Shown: positions 16,753 through 27,974 of the stretch, in pieces
How the letters are laid out: every line of letters starts with the position of its first letter
Position numbering within the stretch: position 1 is the first letter of the stretch
Source of the DNA: Candidatus Aegiribacteria sp. MLS_C
GTDB lineage: Bacteria; Fermentibacterota; Fermentibacteria; Fermentibacterales; JCC-6
Length of the DNA: 64,000 nucleotides
Direction: 5' to 3'
Assembly: GCA_002030045.1 (NCBI GenBank)
Contig: LQBI01000001.1
Span: forward strand, 186,001 to 250,000
Position numbers and translations under genes: made by a program
The notes under the pieces: generated by a model
What the model saw: the letters and a program-made list of their open reading frames with translations, nothing else
Told to the model about the DNA's origin: nothing
Database searches by the model: none

Positions 16753-19295
16753 CAGGACACCGGAAGCCTCACCGTGAACCAGGTCCCGGATCCCTGTCTG
16801 CTCCTGACGCTGACGGTACCTCCCATCTGTCGAGTGAAGCTCCTCACGATGGCGAGACCGATACCGAGGTTCTGACCGCCGGCGCGGGAGCCTCCGACGA
16901 AGAACCTGTCAAAGACGTTTGGAAGGTCCTCGGAGGAGATCCCCTCCCCGGTGTTGAAAACCTCAAGTATCCAGTGGCTGGTACCATCCATCCTGATTTC
17001 TATCCTGACCGATCCCCCGGCTCTGTTGAACCTGATCCCGTTGTCCACCAGGTGGCTTATTACCTGTTGAAGCCTGGCCCGATCGAAGGAGGCGGTGAAG
17101 GGGTCCGAGGGCAGTTCCGCGGTTACGGTCACGTTCCTTGCCCGGGCCTTTTCGGTAAGGAGAGGGAGCATAGAGGAGACAAGGTCCGAAGGACGGGTCC
17201 ATGACGTTTCCAGACCTTCCTGTCCCAGTTCTATCTTCAGGAAACTGAGCATCTTGTCCGTATACTCAGCCAGACCTACAAGCGCCTCGTTCATCAGGGA
17301 GAGGGACTCCTTCTGATCGGTGTTGAGGCTGCCGGCCTTCTCGGACGTCAGAATATCGTTGTGACCCCTGAGGGTAGTAATCGACGCCTTCATGTGATGG
17401 GAGATGTCGAGGAGGAGGTCATCGAGTCCCGGTACGACCTCCCCGGCCTTTCCTCGGCTCTCCGACTCCTGGACTCTCGCTGCGTGGCTCTCCCGGAAGA
17501 GCCACAGCGAAAGTGACGCGGCCAGTATGCCAAGGAGGCTGCCAACCGGGTATCCGAAGGCATCTCGCCTGGTGCAGCCCACGGTCAGGGTGCCCATGGT
17601 CTTTCCTCCCGTTACGAGGGGAATAGCCATCTCGCTGCGGGAAGAAGGGAACACGGAGGAGAACCTCTGGTCAACAGCGGTGTCCGGAACGTAGCAGGTC
17701 TCCGTGTGGGTATAGGCCCAGGAAGCGATGGAGGGGATCTCGAGTCTGAGGGGGCCAGGGTCGGAGGTGGTCCCGAATACCACCAGCTGCTTGAGGACGG
17801 GTTCTCTCGAGCTGACAGTGTGTATGGCCGAGTAATCGACCCCTACGATGGCCCCTGCCTCGCTGAGCACCACCGAGACATCCCTCTCCCGCCCCTGCAG
17901 GAGGTCAAGGAACGAGGAAACGGCACTGAGGAGTTCAACGATGCTTTCCAGCTGCTGGCCGGACTGGAGATACTCCGCCAGTATCGGCGCCAGGGCGATA
18001 ACCAGGCCGGGAAGGCCCTCGCCGTCGTCCGAGGGCATTCCGCTGATCCTCACCAGCGCCTGGGCGTGCCTCTGCCTCACTGGGAAGGTCACCGTATGAC
18101 CGTTCCTGTCTTCGGTCCAGAAAGGGTCCCTCAATGTCATCGTCAGGGTTTCCATTATCGGCGGTACCGAATCGCCTACCGTCACTCTCCTGGAACGGGA
18201 AACGAAGGAGGCTCCTCTGGCGCCTGTCCCGGCCCTCAGGAACTCCAGTATGGTCCTGGTGCTCCCTTCTCCCTCCTCGAACCCTTCAAGTATCCTCATC
18301 AGTTCACCTGCGAGCTGACCCGGGACGCTGTCGGAATCCGAGACGTCCAGATGCTTTTCCGGAACGAGGAAGAGAAGGAAGCTCTCCCTGTCCGGCATCG
18401 GGACGCTCGTGACCTCGAACTGTCCTGCCCGACCGTCGCGCATCGTCACACCGGCGCGGAACCGTGAAGGAGCCGAATAGCTTTCGAGCTTCCTTCTGTG
18501 GAGCATGAGGACCCTTTCCCGGTCCTCCTCTGTGATCCAGTCCAGAAAACTGGTAGTGCCATCATCCCGGATCTCGGGAAGAAAGGTGAGGGCGGGACCG
18601 TTCACCTCCTGCACCATCGCCCTGCCGTCGATCCGCACCGATGGGACCGGTATCACAGTGAACAGACTTCCTGCGAACCTGGAGGCGTCCTGCTCGACGG
18701 AGGTCAGGGCCATTGATGGAGAGGAGAAGCTAACCACCATCAGCTGGCCCATCACTCCGGTACGTCTGAGGGACATCACCTGGGACATCCTGCTGGACTG
18801 CCCCTTCCTGGTGAGCACGGAGAAGTCCTTGACCTTCCTGCCGGACAGGCATCCCGATGCGGCCGACAGGAAGGCGGTGCTGGATATCTGGTCAAGGAAA
18901 TCACCCAGCTTCGTCATTCCGAAGCCCGAGAACAATCTGCTTGCGGCTTCGGTGGCGGCGTGTATTGCGCCCGATCCGTCAACCAGCATTGCAGCCCTGC
19001 CTTCATTGCCGGTCTCCAGCCATTCCTCCAGTTCCACCTTCGAAGGATTCCTCATGACCACCAGCTTCTGTTCCCCTGCACTGCAGCTGGTCGACAGCAA
19101 TATCCTTTCATTGAGCATCACCGGCAGCGAGCCGTCCTCCTGGTGCGAAAGCGCCGAGAGGAATGCCTCCTTGTCCACGGACGATCCTTCGATCAGTGCA
19201 TCCATGGGTCTGGACATCCTGCTGACGGCGCCTCCAGTCAGCAGGACGGCGCAGGAATCTTCAGGTACGGGGAAAACGATGTTCCCGTTGATCAT
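16752..19295 (-). CDS. multi-domain (PAS/GAF) soluble sensor histidine kinase
   Basis: An 847-residue sensor kinase without clear membrane anchors. PAS-like modules occupy roughly 90-330, a GAF-like domain about 460-600 (VGVDYSAIHTVSS, EMAIPLVTGGKTMGTLTVG), and then a dimerisation/phosphoacceptor region with DISHHMKASITTLRGH, whose likely phospho-His is His633. The ATPase domain shows the N box (HLVDNGIRFN), a G1 box reading FNTGEGI with Asn where Asp is usual, the F box VFDRFFVG, and the G2 box GIGLAI. It heads the operon with queA and tgt. No partner response regulator is adjacent. Confidence 0.88.
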   Translation of the reverse strand: MINGNIVFPVPEDSCAVLLTGGAVSRMSRPMDALIEGSSVDKEAFLSALSHQEDGSLPVMLNERILLSTSCSAGEQKLVVMRNPSKVELEEWLETGNEGRAAMLVDGSGAIHAATEAASRLFSGFGMTKLGDFLDQISSTAFLSAASGCLSGRKVKDFSVLTRKGQSSRMSQVMSLRRTGVMGQLMVVSFSSPSMALTSVEQDASRFAGSLFTVIPVPSVRIDGRAMVQEVNGPALTFLPEIRDDGTTSFLDWITEEDRERVLMLHRRKLESYSAPSRFRAGVTMRDGRAGQFEVTSVPMPDRESFLLFLVPEKHLDVSDSDSVPGQLAGELMRILEGFEEGEGSTRTILEFLRAGTGARGASFVSRSRRVTVGDSVPPIMETLTMTLRDPFWTEDRNGHTVTFPVRQRHAQALVRISGMPSDDGEGLPGLVIALAPILAEYLQSGQQLESIVELLSAVSSFLDLLQGRERDVSVVLSEAGAIVGVDYSAIHTVSSREPVLKQLVVFGTTSDPGPLRLEIPSIASWAYTHTETCYVPDTAVDQRFSSVFPSSRSEMAIPLVTGGKTMGTLTVGCTRRDAFGYPVGSLLGILAASLSLWLFRESHAARVQESESRGKAGEVVPGLDDLLLDISHHMKASITTLRGHNDILTSEKAGSLNTDQKESLSLMNEALVGLAEYTDKMLSFLKIELGQEGLETSWTRPSDLVSSMLPLLTEKARARNVTVTAELPSDPFTASFDRARLQQVISHLVDNGIRFNRAGGSVRIEIRMDGTSHWILEVFNTGEGISSEDLPNVFDRFFVGGSRAGGQNLGIGLAIVRSFTRQMGGTVSVRSRQGSGTWFTVRLPVS

Positions 19296-19341
19296 CGGTG
19301 TTTCAACCTCTTCCGGATGATCGTTCCGATTGTCCGCAACA

Positions 19342-19357
19342 GCACGCGAAAGCGTGC
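19342..19357. other. GAAA-tetraloop hairpin between divergent genes
   Basis: GCACGC (19342-19347), GAAA and GCGTGC (19352-19357) form a perfect 6-bp hairpin in the divergent spacer, about 47 nt before the kinase ATG. On the minus strand it would sit in the kinase 5' UTR, and it could also be a palindromic protein-binding site. Confidence 0.35.
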
Positions 19358-19377
19358 CCGGGAAAGTACCCTGGCCC

Positions 19378-19405
19378 TTGCAGGACGATAAACAAATTCT
19401 ATATT
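19378..19405 (+). promoter_or_regulatory. candidate promoter for the PTS EIIA gene
   Basis: TTGCAG (19378-19383) and TATATT (19400-19405) are 16 nt apart, about 28 nt before the proposed TTG start and just ahead of GGGAGG (19422-19427). Confidence 0.5.
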
Positions 19406-19432
19406 AAACACCATGTCCCGAGGGAGGTTTGT

Positions 19433-19867
19433 TTGGACCGACATTGCCGCATAAAGTGGAATATGACTTCCACCAGCCTTGAAGAAGCCATTTCCGAACT
19501 CCTTGATGAATTTCAGTTCCAGAGAACAACCAGGACCCTTCTCCAGACCGCGCTGGAAACAAGGGAGATGGCCGAACCCACCATGGTCCACGAGGGCATA
19601 GCTATGCCCCATTGTCGAAGCATACTGGTCGATGACATCATGATAGCCCTCGGCAGGTCCGCTTCCGGAATACCGTGGCCTGAGCGGGGGGTCAGGATGA
19701 TAATCCTGTTCATAACACCTGTGAAGCCCACCGGGCCCAGTGAACACCTGGAGCTGATCAAACACATTGCCCAGACCCTCCGTTCGGGAGGTGCCGAGGA
19801 GCTTCTCTCAGCCTCCGGACCGGACGAGGCTGCATCAATATTCAAATTCACCTACGGGGGAGATTGA
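19433..19867 (+). CDS. PTS EIIA domain protein (fructose/mannitol/nitrogen type)
   Basis: A single-domain PTS EIIA-2 protein of 144 residues. The phosphorylatable His is seen in HEGIAMPHCRS (His60 from the chosen start), and the conserved FITPVKPTGPSEHLELIKHIA follows. The TTG at 19433 is chosen because GGGAGG lies 5 nt upstream. An in-frame ATG at 19460 has no such site. No EIIB or EIIC is nearby, so a regulatory role like that of PtsN is more likely than sugar uptake. The gene is followed after 4 nt by a zinc-ribbon protein gene. Confidence 0.82.
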   Translation: MDRHCRIKWNMTSTSLEEAISELLDEFQFQRTTRTLLQTALETREMAEPTMVHEGIAMPHCRSILVDDIMIALGRSASGIPWPERGVRMIILFITPVKPTGPSEHLELIKHIAQTLRSGGAEELLSASGPDEAASIFKFTYGGD

Positions 19868-19871
19868 AGAG

Positions 19872-23341
<3,470 letters not shown>

Positions 23342-23351
23342 CACCTTTTCG

Positions 23352-23381
23352 TTGACTTTCACGGGGAAAATCGGATATTAT
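23352..23381 (+). promoter_or_regulatory. sigma-70-type promoter for the CarD-like gene
   Basis: TTGACT (23352-23357) and TATTAT (23376-23381) are 18 nt apart, about 30 nt before the ATG at 23410. Confidence 0.6.
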
Positions 23382-23409
23382 GCTGAATATTGTTATACCG
23401 GGAGGACGG

Positions 23410-24021
23410 ATGAAGTATACCATCAACGGCAAGGTCGTCGATCCGATTCATGGAGCTGGTGTAATTACGGAGATCTCCAAGCAGAAAATATCCGGAGAGA
23501 TGTGCGAATGCGTGGTGATCGAGATAGTGGTGGGCAAGAAAAGGGTGCTCGTTCCCGTGGATAACCTGGACGAGGCGGAGCTTCGGCCGGTCGTCAGCCC
23601 GGCTGAACTCGAGGATGCCCTTCAGGAACTCTTTCTCGAGGCCGATGAACTCCCCAAGGACTGGCGCAGGAGGATCGAAAAGCTTAAGGACAGGGTACAT
23701 TCCGGAGAACCCCAAAAGGTCGCCAGGGCCATAAGGGACATCATAGCCCGATCTGTGATCAACAAGATGAACCCCTCGGAGAAGAGGGTGCTGAACGAAG
23801 CGATCAGCGTTCTGGCCGGCGAGGTCGCGCTGGTCAAGAACATAAGGAGCGATGCTGCCAAGGAGCTGGTCAAGAGGTCCGCACAGAAGGGGGTCCAGCA
23901 GAACGTGGAATCCGAGTCCGAAGAAAAAAGGAAAGCCTCGAAGAAGGAACCCGCTGAAGGAGAGAAGCCTGCCGGAAAGAGTGAGACGGATTCCCTCGAC
24001 GAGGAGGACTTCGAGGATTGA
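23410..24021 (+). CDS. CarD/CdnL-type transcriptional regulator
   Basis: A 203-residue protein whose N-terminus (VVDPIHGAGVITEI, VVGKKRVLVPVDNLDEAELRP) is the RNA-polymerase-binding module of the CarD/CdnL/TRCF family. A helical DNA-binding-like region follows to about 155, and then a highly charged Lys/Glu tail. Family members bind the polymerase beta subunit and stabilise open promoter complexes. The ATG at 23410 is preceded by GGGAGG. A frame start at 23380 lies within the -10 element and is rejected. The gene has its own promoter. Confidence 0.82.
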   Translation: MKYTINGKVVDPIHGAGVITEISKQKISGEMCECVVIEIVVGKKRVLVPVDNLDEAELRPVVSPAELEDALQELFLEADELPKDWRRRIEKLKDRVHSGEPQKVARAIRDIIARSVINKMNPSEKRVLNEAISVLAGEVALVKNIRSDAAKELVKRSAQKGVQQNVESESEEKRKASKKEPAEGEKPAGKSETDSLDEEDFED

Positions 24022-24077
24022 GTAGCCCCGGACATTCCGCCTGCCATAACTGCGAAACGGTCCGGTGACAGTCACCC

Positions 24078-25391
24078 GTGAATGAGACGACATCCATCGA
24101 AAAAGGGCTCGAGAGGGTACTCCTGGTCAGGGCTTTCATTGGCGACGAGCCGGATGAGGACCACTCCCGGGGAGAGATGAGGGCCCTCGTTGAATCAGCG
24201 GGGGGGACGGTGGCGGCCGAGAAGTCCCAGAGGAGAGCTTCCCCCGACGCGAAACTGTTCATCGGCAGGGGGAAGGCATCGGAACTCAGGGAGACTGCGC
24301 TGCGCGAGGGCATTTCCACCATCGTCTTCGATCACAGCCTATCCTCCGGTCAGGTCTCAAGACTCGAGGAGGCCACCGACTGCAAGGTGATTGACAGAAC
24401 GGAGCTGATACTGGCCATCTTCGCCGACAGGGCAAGGACCAGGGAGGCGAAACTCCAGATTGAGCTGGCACAGCTGAAGTATTCTCTTCCCAGACTGTCG
24501 GGGATGTGGCACCATTTCTCCAGGCTGGGGGCCGGAATTGGTACAAGAGGTCCCGGTGAGACCCAGCTGGAGATCGACCGGAGAAGGGCCAGGGCAAGGA
24601 TCGCCCTCCTGGAAGAGCGGATCGGTGAGGTGGAATCCCGATGGCGAATAGTCTCGGAAGGCCGGAGGGGCATGTTCAATATCACGATAGTTGGGTACAC
24701 CAATGCCGGGAAGAGCACCCTCCTCAACACCCTCTGCGGTACGGGGCTCTTCACTGCGGACAAACCCTTCGCCACCCTCGACACCACTTCCAGGAGACTG
24801 GAACTCCCCGACGGCTCAAGCGTGCTCATATCGGATACCGTGGGCTTCATCGAAAGGCTTCCGGAGACCCTGGTGGCAAGTTTTCACACGACGCTGGACG
24901 TGGCCCGCACTGCGGACCTCCTTCTCGTAGCGGTGGACAGGTCCAGTCCCTGCAGGGGGATGCACATGAACGCGGTCAGGCGTACTCTGGACAGGATCGG
25001 TGTGGACGAATCAACTCCCAGGCTGACGGTCTGGACGAAGTGCGACCTGGTGAAAGACCCGGTCGACCCTCGAAGCGGCGTGTCCGTCTCCTCCCTCACT
25101 GGAGAAGGGATCGAAGGACTCCTCGCCACCGTGATGCGGTACCGGGACAGCTCGCTGGACTGGTTCGAGCTTGAGATGGAGTACCACGACAGCAGCATGA
25201 TCAACTGGCTTTACACGAACTGCGTTGTGAGGAATGTTACCGATAGCGGTGAGGATTCCACAACCAGGATCGTTGCCGGAGCCCTCAGAGGCTACGAATC
25301 CGTCGAGGGGAGGCTGGAGGGATCCGGTCTGGTGAGGAGGATCGCCCGTCTGCCCGGGCCATGGACGGACGATATCGGCGGAGAGAGTTGA
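24078..25391 (+). CDS. hflX: ribosome-associated GTPase HflX
   Basis: A 437-residue GTPase that splits or rescues stalled ribosomes. The N-terminal HflX domain (KLFIGRGKASELRE, IDRTELILAIFADRARTREAKLQ, the glycine-rich GAGIGTRGPGETQLE) precedes the G domain: P-loop GYTNAGKSTL, switch II DTVGFIERLP, G4 read as TKCD and G5 around SSLTGEG. The start is a GTG at 24078. Downstream it is coupled after 2 nt to a small hypothetical gene. Confidence 0.95.
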   Translation: MNETTSIEKGLERVLLVRAFIGDEPDEDHSRGEMRALVESAGGTVAAEKSQRRASPDAKLFIGRGKASELRETALREGISTIVFDHSLSSGQVSRLEEATDCKVIDRTELILAIFADRARTREAKLQIELAQLKYSLPRLSGMWHHFSRLGAGIGTRGPGETQLEIDRRRARARIALLEERIGEVESRWRIVSEGRRGMFNITIVGYTNAGKSTLLNTLCGTGLFTADKPFATLDTTSRRLELPDGSSVLISDTVGFIERLPETLVASFHTTLDVARTADLLLVAVDRSSPCRGMHMNAVRRTLDRIGVDESTPRLTVWTKCDLVKDPVDPRSGVSVSSLTGEGIEGLLATVMRYRDSSLDWFELEMEYHDSSMINWLYTNCVVRNVTDSGEDSTTRIVAGALRGYESVEGRLEGSGLVRRIARLPGPWTDDIGGES

Positions 25392-25393
25392 GG

Positions 25394-25831
25394 ATGTACG
25401 AAGACGCTGAGGTCAGGGACCTGAAGGAGAACCTGGAGGAGAGGCTCAGGAGCCTGAGCGCACTCTACTCCAGCGACCTCATTTCGCAGAATACCCTTTC
25501 TTCCCAGTTGCTGGAACTCCTCTCCACCAGGGAAGCCAAGACCTTCTGGGACCTCACCATGAAGAAGGACATGACCGCAAGAAGGATGCTGACCATGCTG
25601 GAGGATCCTGACCAGTGGGAGCAGGACGCCTCCTCACCGGAGGAGGATAGGGAGAAGATACTCCGGAACAGGCTCTCCAGCGTATTCCTGTCCGAGGAGG
25701 AACCATCCTCCCTCGTCCTCGAGAAACTCCTCGACACGGCGAGCCTCCCTCATTTCGAATCCATTGTGTTCACCAGGAATGTCAAGCAGCAGACCAAGAA
25801 GTCCGGCGCAAGGCTCAGCGTTCTTGACTGA
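25394..25831 (+). CDS. hypothetical helical protein
   Basis: A 145-residue acidic, mostly helical protein with no recognised motif. It contains LREKEN-like charged helices, FWDLTMKKDMTARRML, and a C-terminal segment SIVFTRNVKQQTKKSG. It starts 2 nt after hflX behind GAGAGAGTTGAGG, so it is translated with it. An acidic run (EEDREK, SEEEPSS) lies in the middle. Its function cannot be assigned. Confidence 0.7.
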   Translation: MYEDAEVRDLKENLEERLRSLSALYSSDLISQNTLSSQLLELLSTREAKTFWDLTMKKDMTARRMLTMLEDPDQWEQDASSPEEDREKILRNRLSSVFLSEEEPSSLVLEKLLDTASLPHFESIVFTRNVKQQTKKSGARLSVLD

Positions 25832-25834
25832 GCC

Positions 25835-25868
25835 CGGTCGGTTTTGAAGACCTGCGGGTCTCCGACCG
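25835..25868 (+). terminator. two-part stem-loop between genes
   Basis: CGGTCGG (25835-25841) pairs with CCGACCG (25862-25868), and inside it AGACC (25848-25852) pairs with GGTCT (25857-25861) around a TGCG loop. A 6-nt bulge (TTTTGA) separates the stems on the 5' side. It lies just before the ribosome site of the next gene. It may be a terminator of the hflX unit or a translational control hairpin. No U-tract follows. Confidence 0.45.
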
Positions 25869-25893
25869 TTCCGGACCCATCTCTGGAGGCGCA

Positions 25894-26835
25894 TTGAAGA
25901 AGACCCTGCTGAACGTTCTGGGGCTGCTGCTTACGCTGGTGGCCTCGTATTACATCGCGGTCTCGTTCATCGAGGGATCGAGAGAGGCCGGAGGTGTGGC
26001 CAAACTACTCAGGTTCGATCCCTGGCTCTTCGTTCTCTCGTTCATAATCATGCTCCTCCACCTCCTCGCCGCAGCCTGGTCCTGGATGCTGGTATGCGGG
26101 GTCGCGGGCGCAGGCATAACCTTCAGACAGGCATTCAGCGTTCATTTCCTGGCCCAGGTGGGGAAGTACATTCCCGGAAAAGTATGGGGAGCGGTTGGGA
26201 AGATAGGTCTCTCCAGAAAGATAGGGATGACCAGGACCCAGACCGGTCATGCCCTCGTACTGGAGACCCTTCTGATACTCGCCGGCTGTCTGATCATGTC
26301 CCTGCCCGTCATTCCTCTGGCGGCGGAGAGAGTGGGATTGGGAAGCACGGCGGGAATACTCCTGGTGGCCGCTTCGGCCGCCGCGGTACTCCTGACGGCG
26401 CATCCCGGGGCCTTCGGCAGGTTCCTGAGGCTTGCCGGGAAACTGTCCGGCCGGAAACTCGACCTCCAGGATCCCGGTTTTTCCAGGGTCCTGGTTCTGC
26501 TTCCCGTTTATCTGGTGATGTTCCTGCTCGAAGGGGTCGCCTTCGTTCTGCTTGCACGGAGTTTCGGCATGGGGCTGCCCTTCTGGCCCGGCGTCTTCAT
26601 CCTTCCCACTGCGGTGGGCATCGGATTCCTTGCTGTCTTCTCGCCCGGCGGACTGGGCATCCGCGAGTTATCGATGGTCTGGCTGATAGGAGCGGTGATG
26701 ACTGCTGTGGAACCCGGTCAGGCGTCACTGATATCGATAGCCGCGAGACTGTGGATCACGCTGGGTGAGGTTGCCGCCTTCCTGCTGGCCATAGCCTGGT
26801 GGGGTTCCAGGTTCAGCCTGGACCTCAGACGCTGA
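25894..26835 (+). CDS. lysylphosphatidylglycerol synthase TM-region/flippase-like membrane protein
   Basis: A 313-residue protein with about eight membrane helices and the hallmarks of the LPG_synthase_TM (UPF0104) family: FLAQVGKYIPGKVWGAVGK and FSPGGLGIRELSMVW. These proteins move or modify lipids and are often found with glycosyltransferases. The family alone does not give the substrate. The start is a TTG at 25894, 5 nt after GGAGG. It ends directly against the convergent DUF4282-like gene with no gap. Confidence 0.85.
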   Translation: MKKTLLNVLGLLLTLVASYYIAVSFIEGSREAGGVAKLLRFDPWLFVLSFIIMLLHLLAAAWSWMLVCGVAGAGITFRQAFSVHFLAQVGKYIPGKVWGAVGKIGLSRKIGMTRTQTGHALVLETLLILAGCLIMSLPVIPLAAERVGLGSTAGILLVAASAAAVLLTAHPGAFGRFLRLAGKLSGRKLDLQDPGFSRVLVLLPVYLVMFLLEGVAFVLLARSFGMGLPFWPGVFILPTAVGIGFLAVFSPGGLGIRELSMVWLIGAVMTAVEPGQASLISIAARLWITLGEVAAFLLAIAWWGSRFSLDLRR

Positions 26836-27126
26836 TCACTCGCTCCCGGTTATCCTCTCCGTGTTCTCGTGAATCCTGAACAGCACTATGGCGATCTCCA
26901 TCCAGGTCCTCACCAGGATGAGGTACAGGAGGACCGCCACCGGACCAAGGCCCAGGGCCGCAAGGCCGATGGTGGTGTTCGTCATGAATCCGTAGATGAC
27001 GCCTCCGACATAACCCAGCACCATCAGGACAACCACGAGGACGTAAAGGAACCTTATTATCTTCGGGAACACGAAACTCTCGAAGGAGAAGTCGAGGAGT
27101 GAACCGAAGAACCCTTTCCCTGAAAT
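26836..27126 (-). CDS. DUF4282-like small membrane protein
   Basis: A small protein with two membrane helices (FLYVLVVVLMVLGYVGGVIYGF and GLAALGLGPVAVLLYLILV) and the C-terminal motif RTWMEIAIVLFRIHENTERI, characteristic of DUF4282. The only standard start is a GTG at 27072, but it would cut off a conserved-looking N-terminus (GFFGSLLDFSFESF) encoded in the same frame. The nearest codon after the AAGGGAG site (27137-27131) is ATT at 27126 (or ATC at 27129). The extended start is an inference from homology, and function is unknown. Confidence 0.72.
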   Translation of the reverse strand: MSGKGFFGSLLDFSFESFVFPKIIRFLYVLVVVLMVLGYVGGVIYGFMTNTTIGLAALGLGPVAVLLYLILVRTWMEIAIVLFRIHENTERITGSE

Positions 27127-27139
27127 GATGCTCCCTTCT

Positions 27140-27883
27140 TCAGTAGAGTGTTTCCATGTACTCGCCTGACTCGCCCAGTTCCTCCAGAACCAGGACGGCC
27201 GAATCGGCGTATGTCCCGTCCGGTGACAGGAGCAGGTACCTCCTCATTGCGTCTTCAGCTCTCATGTAATCCTCCCAATCGAGGTAGACCTTCGCCAGTT
27301 CCCAGCAGGCCGGGGAGTAGCCGGCGTCCGCCGCCGGAACGAGAAGGTCCCTGGCCTCATGGCCCCTTCCCGAGCGCCTGTGCACTGATGCCAGGAGGAC
27401 CAGGGATTCCAGGGCTGTATCCCCTCCATGGTCCACTCCCCTGGAGAACCAGTTGCCGGCCTCATCAAGATCTTCCAGCTCCAGTCTTGTCCGGCCGCAG
27501 AGCAGCCATACATCGGGATCCCCGGGGGACAGGTCGAAGGCGCTGTCCGCCATCGACACGGCGCTGTCGGGTCTTCCCGTATCAAGGAACAGTTCCGCCA
27601 TCCGGCTGTAACCCCTGGGGTCCTCCGGGCATTCCCGCATGTATCGGCGGTAGTATTCCTCGGCTGCGGTCCATGAGGATCTCCTGGCGCTGACCATGCC
27701 AAGACCGAGGAGAGCCTCACTGTACTCAAGCCCTGTCTCCAGAGCGGACTGGAACTCCTCCTCGGCCTGTTCGAGCAGACCCTGCTGGAGCATCGCCATT
27801 CCCGTCTCCAGGTGCAGCCTGGCCGTCAGTTCCTCCATGTCCATCGAACCGGACAGGGATAATAACGCAAGCATCAGGGTCAT
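27140..27883 (-). CDS. exported tetratricopeptide-repeat protein
   Basis: A protein of about 247 residues with a short signal-like N-terminus (MTLMLALLSLSGS) followed by TPR units throughout, for example LHLETGMAMLQQGLLEQAEE, ALLGLGMVSARRSSWTAAEE and LAKVYLDWEDYMRAEDAMRR. The ATG at 27883 has GGAGG 3 nt upstream and yields the signal peptide. A longer frame from 28141 runs into the divergent lpd gene and is rejected. TPR proteins act as binding scaffolds. It is co-oriented with the DUF4282-like gene 13 nt downstream. Confidence 0.8.
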   Translation of the reverse strand: MTLMLALLSLSGSMDMEELTARLHLETGMAMLQQGLLEQAEEEFQSALETGLEYSEALLGLGMVSARRSSWTAAEEYYRRYMRECPEDPRGYSRMAELFLDTGRPDSAVSMADSAFDLSPGDPDVWLLCGRTRLELEDLDEAGNWFSRGVDHGGDTALESLVLLASVHRRSGRGHEARDLLVPAADAGYSPACWELAKVYLDWEDYMRAEDAMRRYLLLSPDGTYADSAVLVLEELGESGEYMETLY

Positions 27884-27974
27884 GTCCTCCGCCCTTCCCG
27901 AAGTGTTCGACTTATCATATCTTCCCAGGTCCTGTTCGTCACATGTCAAACAATCCTGAGACAGGGGATCCTCC

